Assembly (NCBI GenBank): GCA_964517355.1
Contig: CAZFCK010000053.1
Span: 1-22,980, forward strand
DNA length: 22,980 bases
Direction of reading: 5' to 3'
Source of the DNA: CAZFCK01 sp964517355
GTDB taxonomy: Bacteria > Desulfobacterota > Desulfovibrionia > Desulfovibrionales > Desulfovibrionaceae
Position 1 is the stretch's first letter. The number at the start of each line of letters is the position of its first letter. Under the pieces are notes generated by a model. It saw only the letters and a list, made by a program, of their open reading frames with translations. It searched no databases and had not been told where the DNA came from. The position numbers and the translations under genes were made by a program. This document shows positions 1 through 8,060 of this stretch, piece after piece.

Positions 1-18
1 AAAGGTTTCCCCCCGGAA

Positions 19-48
19 AAACCTAACAAGTCTTTAATCAGTGCTTCC
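19..48 (-). repeat. End of a MITE-like element (family E), cut by the window edge
   Basis: On the minus strand this 30-bp stretch begins GGAAGCACTGATTAA and is identical to the left end of the element at 11861-12056. The next bases (positions 4-16) repeat the run GGTTTCCCCCCGG that follows the 30-mer in the other copy, but here in the opposite orientation. AGGTTT (3-8) and AAACCT (19-24) can therefore pair. The copy continues beyond position 1, so its length cannot be judged. It lies just downstream of the pgeF stop codon. No gene is seen in 1-85. Confidence 0.7.
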
Positions 49-85
49 TTAAAAACATGCTATTGTCAGTGCAAAAATTTTTTCC

Positions 86-859
86 TTACACCGAGTCATC
101 GGGCGCGATCCAGATAAAGCTCGCCTGACGTCCGCCGGCCTTGTCGCGGCGATAGGAGAAAAAATAGCCGTTCAGGCTGTATGTGCACAGATCCAGCCCG
201 AAAACACATTCGCTTTTGAGTCCCGCTTCCACGAGCTGGTCGCGGGTCAGACGCCAGAGGTTCATGGTTCTGCTTTGCGCGTTGAAATACGGTGCGAAAT
301 CCGCCCCCCATTCGCTGTCGAAGTTCACGAACTCGCTGGCCGCGGGGCCCAGGCTGGGGCCGCGCACGGCCGAAATCTCTTCGGGAGGCACGCCGTAATG
401 AGCGCACAGGGCGCGCACGCCGCTTTGCGGAAAGCCCATGCGGTTGCCGCGCCACCCCACATGCAGGGCGGCCACGAAATCCCCGCCTTGGTGCGCCAGC
501 AAAAGGGGCTGGCAATCAGCGGTCTTGATCACCAAAGCCTGGTCACGGCGGCGCGTGGCCAGGCCGTCGGCCTGTCGCTCCACGCGGCTGTCCCAGTTCC
601 CGGGTTCGGGATCGAAAACCATGTCGTCGCCATGCACCTGGCGGCATTCCTGCCAATGCGCGAACCCCAACTGTTCTTGAAGGGTCCGGCGGTTGGCGTC
701 CACGCGGCGCGGGTCCTCGCCCGGGGCGTGGACCACGTTGCCCCATGCGTGGGAATCCGGTTGCCGCCCCGGTGTTTTTCCCGCGGCCACGCGGGTTTGG
801 AAGGCGCAGTGGACATTGGGGATGCCCGGGAAGGAAAACGGAATATATATCAAATCCAT
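86..859 (-). CDS. pgeF: Peptidoglycan editing factor PgeF / YfiH (LACC1-like) family
   Basis: A 257-aa protein of the DUF152/Cu-oxidase_4 family. Members were once called polyphenol oxidases or laccases. Human LACC1 acts on purine nucleosides, and E. coli YfiH is linked to removing wrongly built peptidoglycan precursors. The family's metal ligands are visible: His76 in QVHG, Cys116 in TADCQPLL and His133 in LHVGWRG. The C-terminal FFSYRRD...GRQASFIW block is also typical. The usual GPCIG loop reads GPSLG, with Ser169 in place of the common cysteine. Length is normal. The start has a clean AAGGAG five bases upstream and overlaps the end of the cyclo-ligase gene by 10 bp, so the two are probably translationally coupled. 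The family call is firm; the physiological substrate in this organism is not known. Confidence 0.93.
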   Translation of the reverse strand: MDLIYIPFSFPGIPNVHCAFQTRVAAGKTPGRQPDSHAWGNVVHAPGEDPRRVDANRRTLQEQLGFAHWQECRQVHGDDMVFDPEPGNWDSRVERQADGLATRRRDQALVIKTADCQPLLLAHQGGDFVAALHVGWRGNRMGFPQSGVRALCAHYGVPPEEISAVRGPSLGPAASEFVNFDSEWGADFAPYFNAQSRTMNLWRLTRDQLVEAGLKSECVFGLDLCTYSLNGYFFSYRRDKAGGRQASFIWIAPDDSV

Positions 860-1452
860 AGAAACTCCTTATCCGTACACAGGGCGTGCACGGGTTTGTC
901 CCAGGGCTCGCGCGGCAGGCGCTCGACCACTTGCGCTTCAAAGGCCAGCCCAACCAAGACCGCGCCGTGCAACCTGTCCGTGGCCAGCAAACGGTCATAA
1001 AACCCGCCGCCGTAGCCGATCCGGACACCCGAGCGGTCGAAGCCCACACCGGGGAGCACGGCCACATCCACGGCGCACGCGGCATCCGGCAGACAGGCCT
1101 CGGGTTCGGCAATGCCGTAAGCTCCGGGGGCGAGTTGGCGTTGATGCTCCACCAGCACGAGATCGAGTTCGCCGTTCAACGCGCTCGTGCCGGATTCGCG
1201 GCAGCAGCGCGGCAACAACACGCGCTTGCCTTCTCGCCAACAGTACCGAAGCAGCGCGTCGGTGCGCAACTCGTCGCGAACGGCGGCGTAGAGCAGCACC
1301 GTTCCCGCTTTCGCGAACACGGGCTCCAGCGTCATCCTTTCCTGCGCGGCGCGGCTCAGGCGTTCCAGCGCGTTTTCCGACAAGGCGGCGCGCCGCGCCA
1401 GTAATTCTCTACGTATCAGCACTTTGGATAGATCCACCGTATTGTCGCTCAC
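850..1452 (-). CDS. 5-formyltetrahydrofolate cyclo-ligase (MTHFS)
   Basis: A 200-aa cytosolic enzyme that uses ATP to convert 5-formyl-THF to 5,10-methenyl-THF, returning a storage or inhibitory folate to one-carbon metabolism. The diagnostic C-terminal motif is present at residues 134-156: PGVGFD, then RIGYGGGFYDRLL. The N-terminal helix has the basic K/R pattern (VLIRRELLARR) expected for ATP binding. Length is typical. It is the first gene of a two-gene minus-strand unit, and its last ten bases overlap pgeF. The gene begins about 110 bp from the divergent metallophosphoesterase gene. E. coli ygfA is the same family; in some genomes this gene sits downstream of 6S RNA, but no such RNA was recognised here. 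Confidence 0.93.
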   Translation of the reverse strand: MSDNTVDLSKVLIRRELLARRAALSENALERLSRAAQERMTLEPVFAKAGTVLLYAAVRDELRTDALLRYCWREGKRVLLPRCCRESGTSALNGELDLVLVEHQRQLAPGAYGIAEPEACLPDAACAVDVAVLPGVGFDRSGVRIGYGGGFYDRLLATDRLHGAVLVGLAFEAQVVERLPREPWDKPVHALCTDKEFLWI

Positions 1453-1489
1453 CCTCCGGCTCCCCTTGATTCAGGCTTCCATTTTTGCG

Positions 1490-1499
1490 ATTATATAAT
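1490..1499. promoter_or_regulatory. Candidate -10 region in the divergent spacer
   Basis: The 113-bp spacer between the two divergent genes contains an overlapping ATTATATAAT, which gives TATAAT on both strands (1494-1499 plus, 1490-1495 minus). No convincing -35 lies at the right distance on either strand; TTGATT at 1466-1471 is 22 bp from the plus-strand box. It is a plausible shared promoter region, not a defined promoter. Confidence 0.3.
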
Positions 1500-1565
1500 A
1501 TCACTACGGCAATACGCGACCTTTTCAGTCTACCCGGCTTTCATGCAAAACAAAAGGATGTGAAG

Positions 1566-2258
1566 ATGACGACGACAGGCGACTTCTGGATCGGCATAGG
1601 AGATTTGCACGGCGACACATCGCTCGTGCGGGCCATCCCGGACCTGGAGCATGCGCGCGGCGTCATTGTCTCCGGCGACATCACCATACGCGGCAACGGC
1701 GCCGAGGCCGGCCGCGTACTCGAGGCCATAGCGGCGCGCAACCCCCGCATCCTGGCCCAGATAGGCAACATGGACATGCCCGAGGTGGACGCCATGCTCG
1801 ACGCAAGACAGTGGAACATCCACGGGCGCGCTCTGGAATTGGCTCCGGGAGCGGACGGTCTGCCCTCCGTGGGGCTCATCGGCGTGGGCGCCTCCACGCC
1901 CACCCCTTTCGGCACGCCCAGCGAGTATCCCGACAGCCGCATTGCCGCATGGCTGGAACAGGCTTACGCCGCGGCCCCGGAATGCGACACCCTGCTGCTT
2001 GTCTCCCATGACCCGCCTCACGAGAGCGTCGCCGACCGCCTGCCCAACGGCAGCCACGTGGGCAGCCGCGCCGTGCGCGCTTTTATCGAAAAGGCGGCTC
2101 CGGCCGTATGCCTTGCGGGACACATCCACGAATCGCGGGGCATCGGCAGCCTGGGCGCGACCCTGGTGATCAATCCCGGACCCCTGGCCGAAGGGGGGTA
2201 TGCGCGCATCGTACGCAACGCCCAAGGGTTGACGGCGAGCCTGGAACGCATCGGCTAA
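1566..2258 (+). CDS. Calcineurin-like metallophosphoesterase
   Basis: A 230-aa soluble phosphoesterase of the Metallophos superfamily. All the metal-site motifs appear in order: GDLHG (12-16), SGDI (Gly37-Asp38), GNMD (67-70, a variant of the usual GNHE), SHDPP (His148) and AGHIHES (185-190). The GNMD variant suggests the ICC-like/YfcE-like branch rather than Ser/Thr phosphatases. Substrate unknown; cyclic nucleotide or phosphodiester hydrolysis is possible but not shown. The ATG at 1566 is chosen because AAGGA lies seven bases upstream and GDLHG then falls near the N-terminus. An upstream in-frame codon at 1485 would add 27 residues with no counterpart in the fold. It lies 80 bp before the glycosyltransferase on the same strand and may be cotranscribed. 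Confidence 0.85.
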   Translation: MTTTGDFWIGIGDLHGDTSLVRAIPDLEHARGVIVSGDITIRGNGAEAGRVLEAIAARNPRILAQIGNMDMPEVDAMLDARQWNIHGRALELAPGADGLPSVGLIGVGASTPTPFGTPSEYPDSRIAAWLEQAYAAAPECDTLLLVSHDPPHESVADRLPNGSHVGSRAVRAFIEKAAPAVCLAGHIHESRGIGSLGATLVINPGPLAEGGYARIVRNAQGLTASLERIG

Positions 2259-2338
2259 CCCTGTTTCCCTCCCTTTTCGGAAAGAATTAGGACAAAGGCG
2301 TTTCTTTGCGGCAGGAAACGCTGTATCTTCGACAAGAC

Positions 2339-3520
2339 ATGAACAACGCCAATAAAAACGACAGCGGGGCGTGCCGAACGTATTGCCTCGACGCACGGAC
2401 AGCCATCGCCCATTTTCCCGGCATCGGCCGCTACGTGGCGAATCTGGCCCAGGCCTTGGCGCCGCTGTTACACGAACACGAACGCTTGATCCTGCTGCGG
2501 GACCCGTCCAGACCGCGATTGTTCGCCCCTTTTGCCGGCACAGACGACCGGGTGCGGGTGGTGGATCTCGACGTGAGCCCTTTTTCCCCGCGGCAACAGT
2601 GGGCCGTGCCCCGACTCCTGCGCCGCCTGGGCGTGGACCTGTACCACAGCCCCTACACCTTGCTGCCCTATTTCCGCTCCGTGCCCACGGTTTTGACCGT
2701 GCACGACCTCATCCCCCTGCTCTTTCCCGGCGCGAGCACGGCCAAGGCCAGGCTCTTCTTCGCCGGGGCTCTGCGCCTGGCCATGCGCAGCGCGGACGCC
2801 GTGGTGGCCGTCTCGCGGCACACCTGCGACGACCTGCGGCAACGCTACGGCGGCAAACGCATAGAGGTCATTCCCGAGGCGGCGGCTCCGCATTTCGCCC
2901 CAGCGGATGCCGGGGCCGTCGCGGACCTGCGCGCGCGGCTGCGCCTCCCCCCTTGTTACGCGCTGTACCTTGGCTCCACCAAGGCGCATAAGAATCTCGC
3001 GCGCCTCATGGAGGCGTGGCGAAGCGGCGCTATGCCCTGGCCGCTCGTCGTGGCCGGAGTGCGGCCGGAAAACGCCCCCAAGCTGCCAGAGGCCCGCGCC
3101 ATGCCGGAAAACGTGCGATGCATCGGACCGCTGGAGGATTCGGACCTCCCCCCCCTTTACAGCGGGGCCTCGCTCTTTGTATTCCCCTCGTTGTACGAAG
3201 GCTTCGGCCTGCCGGTCCTGGAAGCGATGGCCTGCGGCGCACCTGTGCTGTGTTCGGACAGGGCCAGCCTCCCGGAAGTGGGGGGCGGGGCCGCGGCCTA
3301 TGTGAACCCTGAAGACAGCGGCGCCATCGCGGCCGCAGTCAGGGAACTTGCGGCCTCCCCGGAACGGCTGGCCTCCATGCGGGCGGCCGGCCTGCGCCGG
3401 GCAGCCCTGTTCTCGTGGGAGCACACTGCCGCGCAAACCCTCGCGCTCTATCGAGAATTGGCAACATCGCGCACAGCATCCTTATATAAGGAAAACGTTT
3501 CGAGCCCATGCACGACCTGA
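2339..3520 (+). CDS. GT-B glycosyltransferase, family 4
   Basis: A glycosyltransferase of about 393 aa that probably adds a sugar from a nucleotide-sugar donor to a lipid-linked glycan on the cytoplasmic side. The N-terminal half has the acceptor-side pattern LDAR...FPGIGRYV (residues 17-33). The C-terminal half has YLGSTKAHKN (210-219) and the donor-site E-x7-E motif EGFGLPVLE (Glu287, Glu295), followed by PVLCSDRASLPEVGG. No membrane segment is seen. The start is uncertain: ATG 2339 lacks a good ribosome site, while TTG 2306, eleven codons earlier, has AAAGG at a good distance. The gene overlaps the next by 13 bp, and with the PglB homologue further on this points to a glycan-assembly operon. 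Which sugar it transfers cannot be read from the sequence. Confidence 0.88.
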   Translation: MNNANKNDSGACRTYCLDARTAIAHFPGIGRYVANLAQALAPLLHEHERLILLRDPSRPRLFAPFAGTDDRVRVVDLDVSPFSPRQQWAVPRLLRRLGVDLYHSPYTLLPYFRSVPTVLTVHDLIPLLFPGASTAKARLFFAGALRLAMRSADAVVAVSRHTCDDLRQRYGGKRIEVIPEAAAPHFAPADAGAVADLRARLRLPPCYALYLGSTKAHKNLARLMEAWRSGAMPWPLVVAGVRPENAPKLPEARAMPENVRCIGPLEDSDLPPLYSGASLFVFPSLYEGFGLPVLEAMACGAPVLCSDRASLPEVGGGAAAYVNPEDSGAIAAAVRELAASPERLASMRAAGLRRAALFSWEHTAAQTLALYRELATSRTASLYKENVSSPCTT

Positions 3521-5376
3521 CATTATTGTTTTTCTTTTGCGCGTGCTTCGCGGGCTCCCTGCTTTGCACGCTGTTTGTGCGCGCCCTGGCCCGTGGCAAA
3601 GGCTGGGTCGCCCCCACCTGCTCGGGGCACTGGCATAAAAAGCCCATCGCGCTGCACGGAGGCGCGGGGTTCATGCCCCTGTTCCTGATACTCAGCCTGG
3701 CGCTGCTCTTCGCGCTCAAACCCGCCAACGCCACAGTCTGGCAATGGGCCCTGGAACACGACGGCACCCGGCTGGCCCTGGCCATGCTTTGCGGTGCGTG
3801 GCTGATGTTCTTTTGCGGCTTGTGGGACGACATCAAACCCATCACGCCCGCCACCAAGCTGATCTACCAGGTGGGCGCCACCAGTATCTTCGTCTACCTC
3901 GGCGGGGTTTTCCACGTCACCGGCCAACCGGCCCTGGACCTGTTCATCACCTATGTCTGGTTCGTGGGCATCACCAACGCCGTGAACATGCTGGACAACA
4001 TGGACGGATTGTCCTCCGGCGTGGGCATTATCGCGGCCATCATGGCCATGCTGCTTTCCTGGAGCTGCGCGCACGACGGGGAACCGGCCGCGGCCATCGC
4101 GGCCATGCTCACAGCCTCGCTCATGGGCTACTGGTTTTTCAACCGGCACCCGGCGAGCATCTTCATGGGGGATTCGGGCAGCCTGGCCCTGGGGTTCTGC
4201 CTGGCCGCCCTGGCCATGCCCAACGCCATGAACGGGGGGCTCTGCATCCACGCCCAGGACCCGCTCGTGCAATCCCTGGCCGTGTTGCTGGTGCCTTGCT
4301 CGGTGCTGGCCGTGCCCATTTTCGATACAACCTTCGTCACCTTCACGCGCATACTCAGCTCACAGAACATCCACGTCGGGGGGTGCGACCATACGTCCCA
4401 CCGGCTCGTGCGCCTGGGATTTTCCGAACCAAAGGCGGTGGGCATCCTCTATGTCCTGGGACTCGGCGGCGGCATCATCGCTCTGCTGGCCCAGCGCTTC
4501 ACGCACCAGACACTGCCCCTTTTCGGCCTGTTCAGCTTTCTGCTCATCTGCACCGGCGCCTATCTGAACCACGTGAGCGTTGAACGCAGACAGGACGGCA
4601 CCCCTTCCCTGTGGATCAATTTCCTCAAGGGGCTGCTGCTCAAACGCAACATCGCGCATGTCCTGCTGGACACCATCCTGATCATCACCTGTTTTTGGGG
4701 CGCCTATCTCCTGCGTTTCGATTTCGACCTCAAGCCCTTTCTGCGCAACGCCATGATTCAGGCGCTGCCCCTGATCGTGGCCTGCGGTCTGCTTGGGCTC
4801 AGGCTCGCGGGCGCCTACGGCGCCACCTGGCGTCTGGCCTCGCTGGCGGACGTGCCTTCCTACGCCATGGGCGTGCTCATCGGCACGGCCTTGAGCCTCT
4901 CCATGTCCACCATGCTCAGCCGGTTCGGCGAAGGATACTCCCGCAGCGCCTACATCACCTACGGCGTGCTCTTTTTCCTGGCCGTCACCATTTCCCGACA
5001 AAGCTTCAGCATGCTGGATAATTTCATAAAAACCCGGGCCGCCTCCCGAAGAAAATTCGAACAGCAGCCCGTCATCATCTACGGTGCGGGCAAAGGCGGC
5101 ATGATTCTCCTTGAGGAGACCCTTTTCAACCCCGCGCTGCACGGGTTTATCGTTCTCGGCTTCGTGGACGACGATATCGGACTCATCGGGCACAAGGTCC
5201 GGGGCTTTCCCGTGCGCGACAAAAGCTCCTGGCTCCAGGAACTCAATCTGCCACCTGAAATCTGGGTGTCGTCCAAATCCATATCCAACGGCAAAGCTCT
5301 GTCGTTCGCCAGGCAATGGACGCCAACCGCTCCTGTCCGGCGCCAGACGTTCCTGTTGCAAGAGGTCATCCGCTGA
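3508..5376 (+). CDS. Fusion: WecA/MraY-like phosphoglycosyltransferase + PglF/CapD-like N-terminal half
   Basis: A 622-aa multi-pass membrane protein in two parts. Residues 1 to about 355 are a polyprenyl-phosphate sugar-1-phosphate transferase of the GT4/WecA family: WDD (106-108), NAVNMLDNMDGL (157-168), MGDSGS (220-225) and the cytoplasmic His loop CDHTSHR (293-299). This step starts lipid-linked glycan synthesis. Residues about 378-622 resemble the start of PglF/CapD/WbpM-type proteins: about four membrane helices, then a Rossmann-like CoA_binding_3 domain with YGAGKGG (525-531) and FVDDD. The catalytic short-chain dehydratase domain that normally follows is absent; the protein stops after the first Rossmann domain. 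It overlaps the glycosyltransferase before it and ends 2 bp before the PglB start. An AAGGA 15 bases upstream of ATG 3508 is further than ideal. Confidence 0.85.
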   Translation: MHDLTLLFFFCACFAGSLLCTLFVRALARGKGWVAPTCSGHWHKKPIALHGGAGFMPLFLILSLALLFALKPANATVWQWALEHDGTRLALAMLCGAWLMFFCGLWDDIKPITPATKLIYQVGATSIFVYLGGVFHVTGQPALDLFITYVWFVGITNAVNMLDNMDGLSSGVGIIAAIMAMLLSWSCAHDGEPAAAIAAMLTASLMGYWFFNRHPASIFMGDSGSLALGFCLAALAMPNAMNGGLCIHAQDPLVQSLAVLLVPCSVLAVPIFDTTFVTFTRILSSQNIHVGGCDHTSHRLVRLGFSEPKAVGILYVLGLGGGIIALLAQRFTHQTLPLFGLFSFLLICTGAYLNHVSVERRQDGTPSLWINFLKGLLLKRNIAHVLLDTILIITCFWGAYLLRFDFDLKPFLRNAMIQALPLIVACGLLGLRLAGAYGATWRLASLADVPSYAMGVLIGTALSLSMSTMLSRFGEGYSRSAYITYGVLFFLAVTISRQSFSMLDNFIKTRAASRRKFEQQPVIIYGAGKGGMILLEETLFNPALHGFIVLGFVDDDIGLIGHKVRGFPVRDKSSWLQELNLPPEIWVSSKSISNGKALSFARQWTPTAPVRRQTFLLQEVIR

Positions 5377-5378
5377 CA

Positions 5379-7589
5379 ATGTCCATCACGCCGCGCACGC
5401 CTTCCATGCATCCAGCTTCCGCATCCGCCGCGTCACGTCCCCCTGCGGGGGCGGGTCTTGTGTTTTTATACGCCCTTACGGCGTTTCTCTGCTGCCTGGC
5501 CGTACACCTTTGGGTGCTCCCGGTGTGGACGCGGGCCATCTACCATTGCGGCAACGAACCCCTGATGAACACGCCGGACGCCTATTTCTGGCTTTCAGGC
5601 GCCGTGGACTTCGGCAAGGCCGTGGGCACCGCCCCATCGTTGATGCTGCGCTGGCTGGGCATTCTGCCGGGCCTCACGCCCCCTGTGGCGGCATGGTGGA
5701 GTCCGGCCCTGATCTCCTGCCTCGTGGCCGTGGCCCTTGTGCTGTGGGCGCACACCCTGGGCTACGCGGAAGCCGGACTTTTCGCGGGACCGTTCGCCGT
5801 GCTTGTTCCCGGCTTTTTCAGCCGCACGCACTTCGGGTTTTACGATACGGACATGGTCACGCTGCTCTTCCCTTTGCTGACCAGTTGGGCCCTGGCGCAG
5901 ACCCTGCGCCCCTGTATGCGCGAGGTGCGCCTGACCCCCGCTTTTCTGCGCTCGACGTGGCGGGAGTTCCGGGCCGCCAAAGGCGTCCCTGAGATCTCGC
6001 CCGCATCCGCCGCGCAGCTGCGCTCACTGCTGTTGCGCGCTTTGGTGGCGGGTCTGTGCATCCGCTTCACCAACCCCTGGCACGTGCGCATAGCCGATTG
6101 CAACGCGGTTCTCGTCATTCTCGTCCTGGCGCTGACTCCTTTGCTCGTGCCGCCGGGCAAAAGAGGGCGCATGTGCTGGGCCATGGTGCTGGTGACGCTT
6201 GCAGGACAGGTGCCCGCATGGTGGGGATTGCCGCTGGCGCTGGGTTTGTGCCTCTTTTGCGCGTTGCGCCCTGAAAAGGCCGCCGCGTACACCGCGCGAG
6301 CGGGCACGCCGCTGCTCGTGTTCGCGCTTCTGTCCACGCAGGTGGCGAGCATCACCGGCGCGGCGCACACCATCCATAAATATCTGGAAAAATATTTCAG
6401 CCCTGTGGACAGGGTCTTTGCCGCCAAGGAGATAGACGGTTTGCCCTATCCCGCTGTCGCGCAAAGCGTCGCAGAAGTCGCCGATACGGCGGACACCTTC
6501 CTGCTTTTCATCAGCAAATGGACCTGGCCGGCCCTCCTGGGGGGCGCGGGTTTCATACTGGTCTGCGTGGTGCGTCCTTTGAGCGTGTTGCTCTCGCCGT
6601 TGTTTTTTCTGGCCCTGCTCGGTTTCCTGATCGGCCCGCGCATGGCCATGTTCGCCGGCCCGGCAGTGGGGCTGGGCCTGTCAATCCCTTTGTGCATGGC
6701 GTTCGAACGCTGGCTACGGGGGCGTATTTCCCAGGGAAAACAACGAGTTTTGGCCGCCACAGTCTGTCTGGCGACCACGTCCGTCTTTCAACTGCCGTAT
6801 TTCCCGGAATATATCACCGTTACGCCTTCGCCCCCGGTCACACTTTCCTATTGCGAATCTATGAAAGACCTGCGCGACACGACCCCCGAGAATGCAATGT
6901 TATGGACATGGTGGGATTGGGGCTATGCAACTCAATATTTTGCGCGCCGCAACACGTTCGCCGACGGCGGAGAGTTCCGTCATCGCGGCTCCGTATACTT
7001 CGCAGCAAAAATACTATACAGTAAATCTCCCAAGCAGGCATCGCAACTGATGCGATTTTGCGGAGATTTGAACTACAGGCCTTGGGACATAATCAACAAA
7101 ATGACGCCTCAAGAGTCTGAATTCTTTCTCGACTCCATGAGCATGATCGATTATCCGTTTACCACGGAAGAGCCGCAGTACCTTATCATAAATTACAATT
7201 TACTCGGCGTGCTGGAATGGATCTCCTATTATGGTTCGTGGAATTTCGAGACGCGCACCGCAAGTCATGCGAAAGTCAGACAAATCACAACGCAACATGG
7301 CGTGGATCTGCAAGATGGGGTACTGACGTTCCTGAACGGCAACAGCCTGCGTCTCGCCACCATCGATGTGATGACCCCCCAAGGGGGGCGGCATCACGAC
7401 TTCCAACACCAGGGGTATCACCTGATTCTGCGGCCTGACATCGGCGAATCATATATAATGGATACGGAAGCTTACTCCAGCATGGCCGTGCGTCTGCTGG
7501 TCGGCGATCCTTTTGCCGTGGATATCACCGGGGAATTCGAACCCGTCTCCATCACCCCCTTTGTCCGGGTCTACCGCGCCCTGGATTGA
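5379..7589 (+). CDS. pglB: PglB/STT3-type oligosaccharyltransferase
   Basis: A 736-aa integral membrane protein that moves a lipid-linked glycan onto asparagine of exported proteins. The N-terminal part has many membrane helices, followed by a soluble periplasmic domain from about residue 490. Motifs: Asp67 in TPDAYFW (first external loop), the D-x-D motif FYDTDM (Asp156, Asp158), a candidate EL5 glutamate in SVAEV (Glu366), and WWDWG (511-515), a variant of the sequon-binding WWDYG. A PglB homologue from Desulfovibrio desulfuricans has reported oligosaccharyltransferase activity, so the family role is established. ATG 5379 is chosen because it follows the previous stop by two bases; earlier in-frame starts lie inside that gene. 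From about 6880 the coding sequence is visibly richer in A and T than the upstream half. Confidence 0.9.
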   Translation: MSITPRTPSMHPASASAASRPPAGAGLVFLYALTAFLCCLAVHLWVLPVWTRAIYHCGNEPLMNTPDAYFWLSGAVDFGKAVGTAPSLMLRWLGILPGLTPPVAAWWSPALISCLVAVALVLWAHTLGYAEAGLFAGPFAVLVPGFFSRTHFGFYDTDMVTLLFPLLTSWALAQTLRPCMREVRLTPAFLRSTWREFRAAKGVPEISPASAAQLRSLLLRALVAGLCIRFTNPWHVRIADCNAVLVILVLALTPLLVPPGKRGRMCWAMVLVTLAGQVPAWWGLPLALGLCLFCALRPEKAAAYTARAGTPLLVFALLSTQVASITGAAHTIHKYLEKYFSPVDRVFAAKEIDGLPYPAVAQSVAEVADTADTFLLFISKWTWPALLGGAGFILVCVVRPLSVLLSPLFFLALLGFLIGPRMAMFAGPAVGLGLSIPLCMAFERWLRGRISQGKQRVLAATVCLATTSVFQLPYFPEYITVTPSPPVTLSYCESMKDLRDTTPENAMLWTWWDWGYATQYFARRNTFADGGEFRHRGSVYFAAKILYSKSPKQASQLMRFCGDLNYRPWDIINKMTPQESEFFLDSMSMIDYPFTTEEPQYLIINYNLLGVLEWISYYGSWNFETRTASHAKVRQITTQHGVDLQDGVLTFLNGNSLRLATIDVMTPQGGRHHDFQHQGYHLILRPDIGESYIMDTEAYSSMAVRLLVGDPFAVDITGEFEPVSITPFVRVYRALD

Positions 7590-7621
7590 AAAAGAACTGA
7601 AAAAAAAATCTTTCCATTTCC

Positions 7622-7649
7622 TTGACAATATATTTTTTTAGGATCTAAT
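7622..7649 (+). promoter_or_regulatory. Sigma70-like promoter for the repeat-protein gene
   Basis: TTGACA (7622-7627) matches the -35 consensus fully. After a 16-bp spacer comes TCTAAT (7644-7649), five of six matches to the -10 box. The stretch is A+T-rich. Transcription would start near 7656 and give a leader of roughly 400 nt before the ATG at 8061, separating the repeat-protein gene from the glycan operon upstream. Confidence 0.65.
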
Positions 7650-7658
7650 ATCTCAATC

Positions 7659-7753
7659 GGATAGAATCTGCAGAAATTTTTAGCAGAGTGCTCGTACGGC
7701 GCATAGCGCCTTTCCTCATAACGGCGCGACTCGGCTTACTAAAGATTCTGTCC
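7659..7753 (+). ncRNA. Structured element in the long 5' leader of the repeat-protein gene
   Basis: GGATAGAATCT (7659-7669) pairs with AGATTCTGTCC (7743-7753) to give an 11-bp helix with one G-U pair, closing a domain of about 95 nt. Inside, GGCGC (7698-7702) pairs with GCGCC (7706-7710) across a three-base loop. The same GCGCC can instead pair with a second GGCGC at 7723-7727, and GAGT (7686-7689) can pair with ACTC (7729-7732). It begins only a few bases after the predicted transcription start. I do not recognise it as a known riboswitch class. The rest of the leader (7754-8060) holds two smaller hairpins: GATAAAG/CTTTATC around 7775-7806, and CAAGTT/AACTTG around 7960-7977. Confidence 0.45.
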
Positions 7754-8060
7754 CTTCCAGCCCGACCTTGATAGATAAAGGTAATTGCGTTTCCCATTTC
7801 TTTATCCGAGGTGATTGAACTTATGCAATGGAGGTGAACATTTTAAGCACTCTGTCCTAGATATAGTTATACGGATTTTTCGGGCGCCTACGGCATTAAT
7901 CCGGCATGGAGCCCACGCCCCCAGTTCAATGAGGGAAGAGATGAGGACCGCCCTGCGTCAAGTTGAATTTAACTTGACTCCTTTCGGACCGCGAGGCATA
8001 TTTTAGGGGTCATGATAGGGGCGAAAGAGCACATAACAATTTTTCGACAAGGAGCAACAC

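Noticed and set aside
86..859. Calling the YfiH-family protein a laccase or polyphenol oxidase
   Set aside because: The name is historical; the His-Cys-His site fits the PgeF/LACC1 family, and there are no multicopper oxidase motifs.
275..1000. Long plus-strand open frame opposite pgeF and the cyclo-ligase
   Set aside because: It is the antisense frame of two well-recognised genes, common in GC-rich DNA; no family motif.
7815..8006. 63-codon open frame in the leader of the repeat-protein gene
   Set aside because: TTG start without a ribosome site and no recognisable protein; it lies inside the predicted 5' leader.
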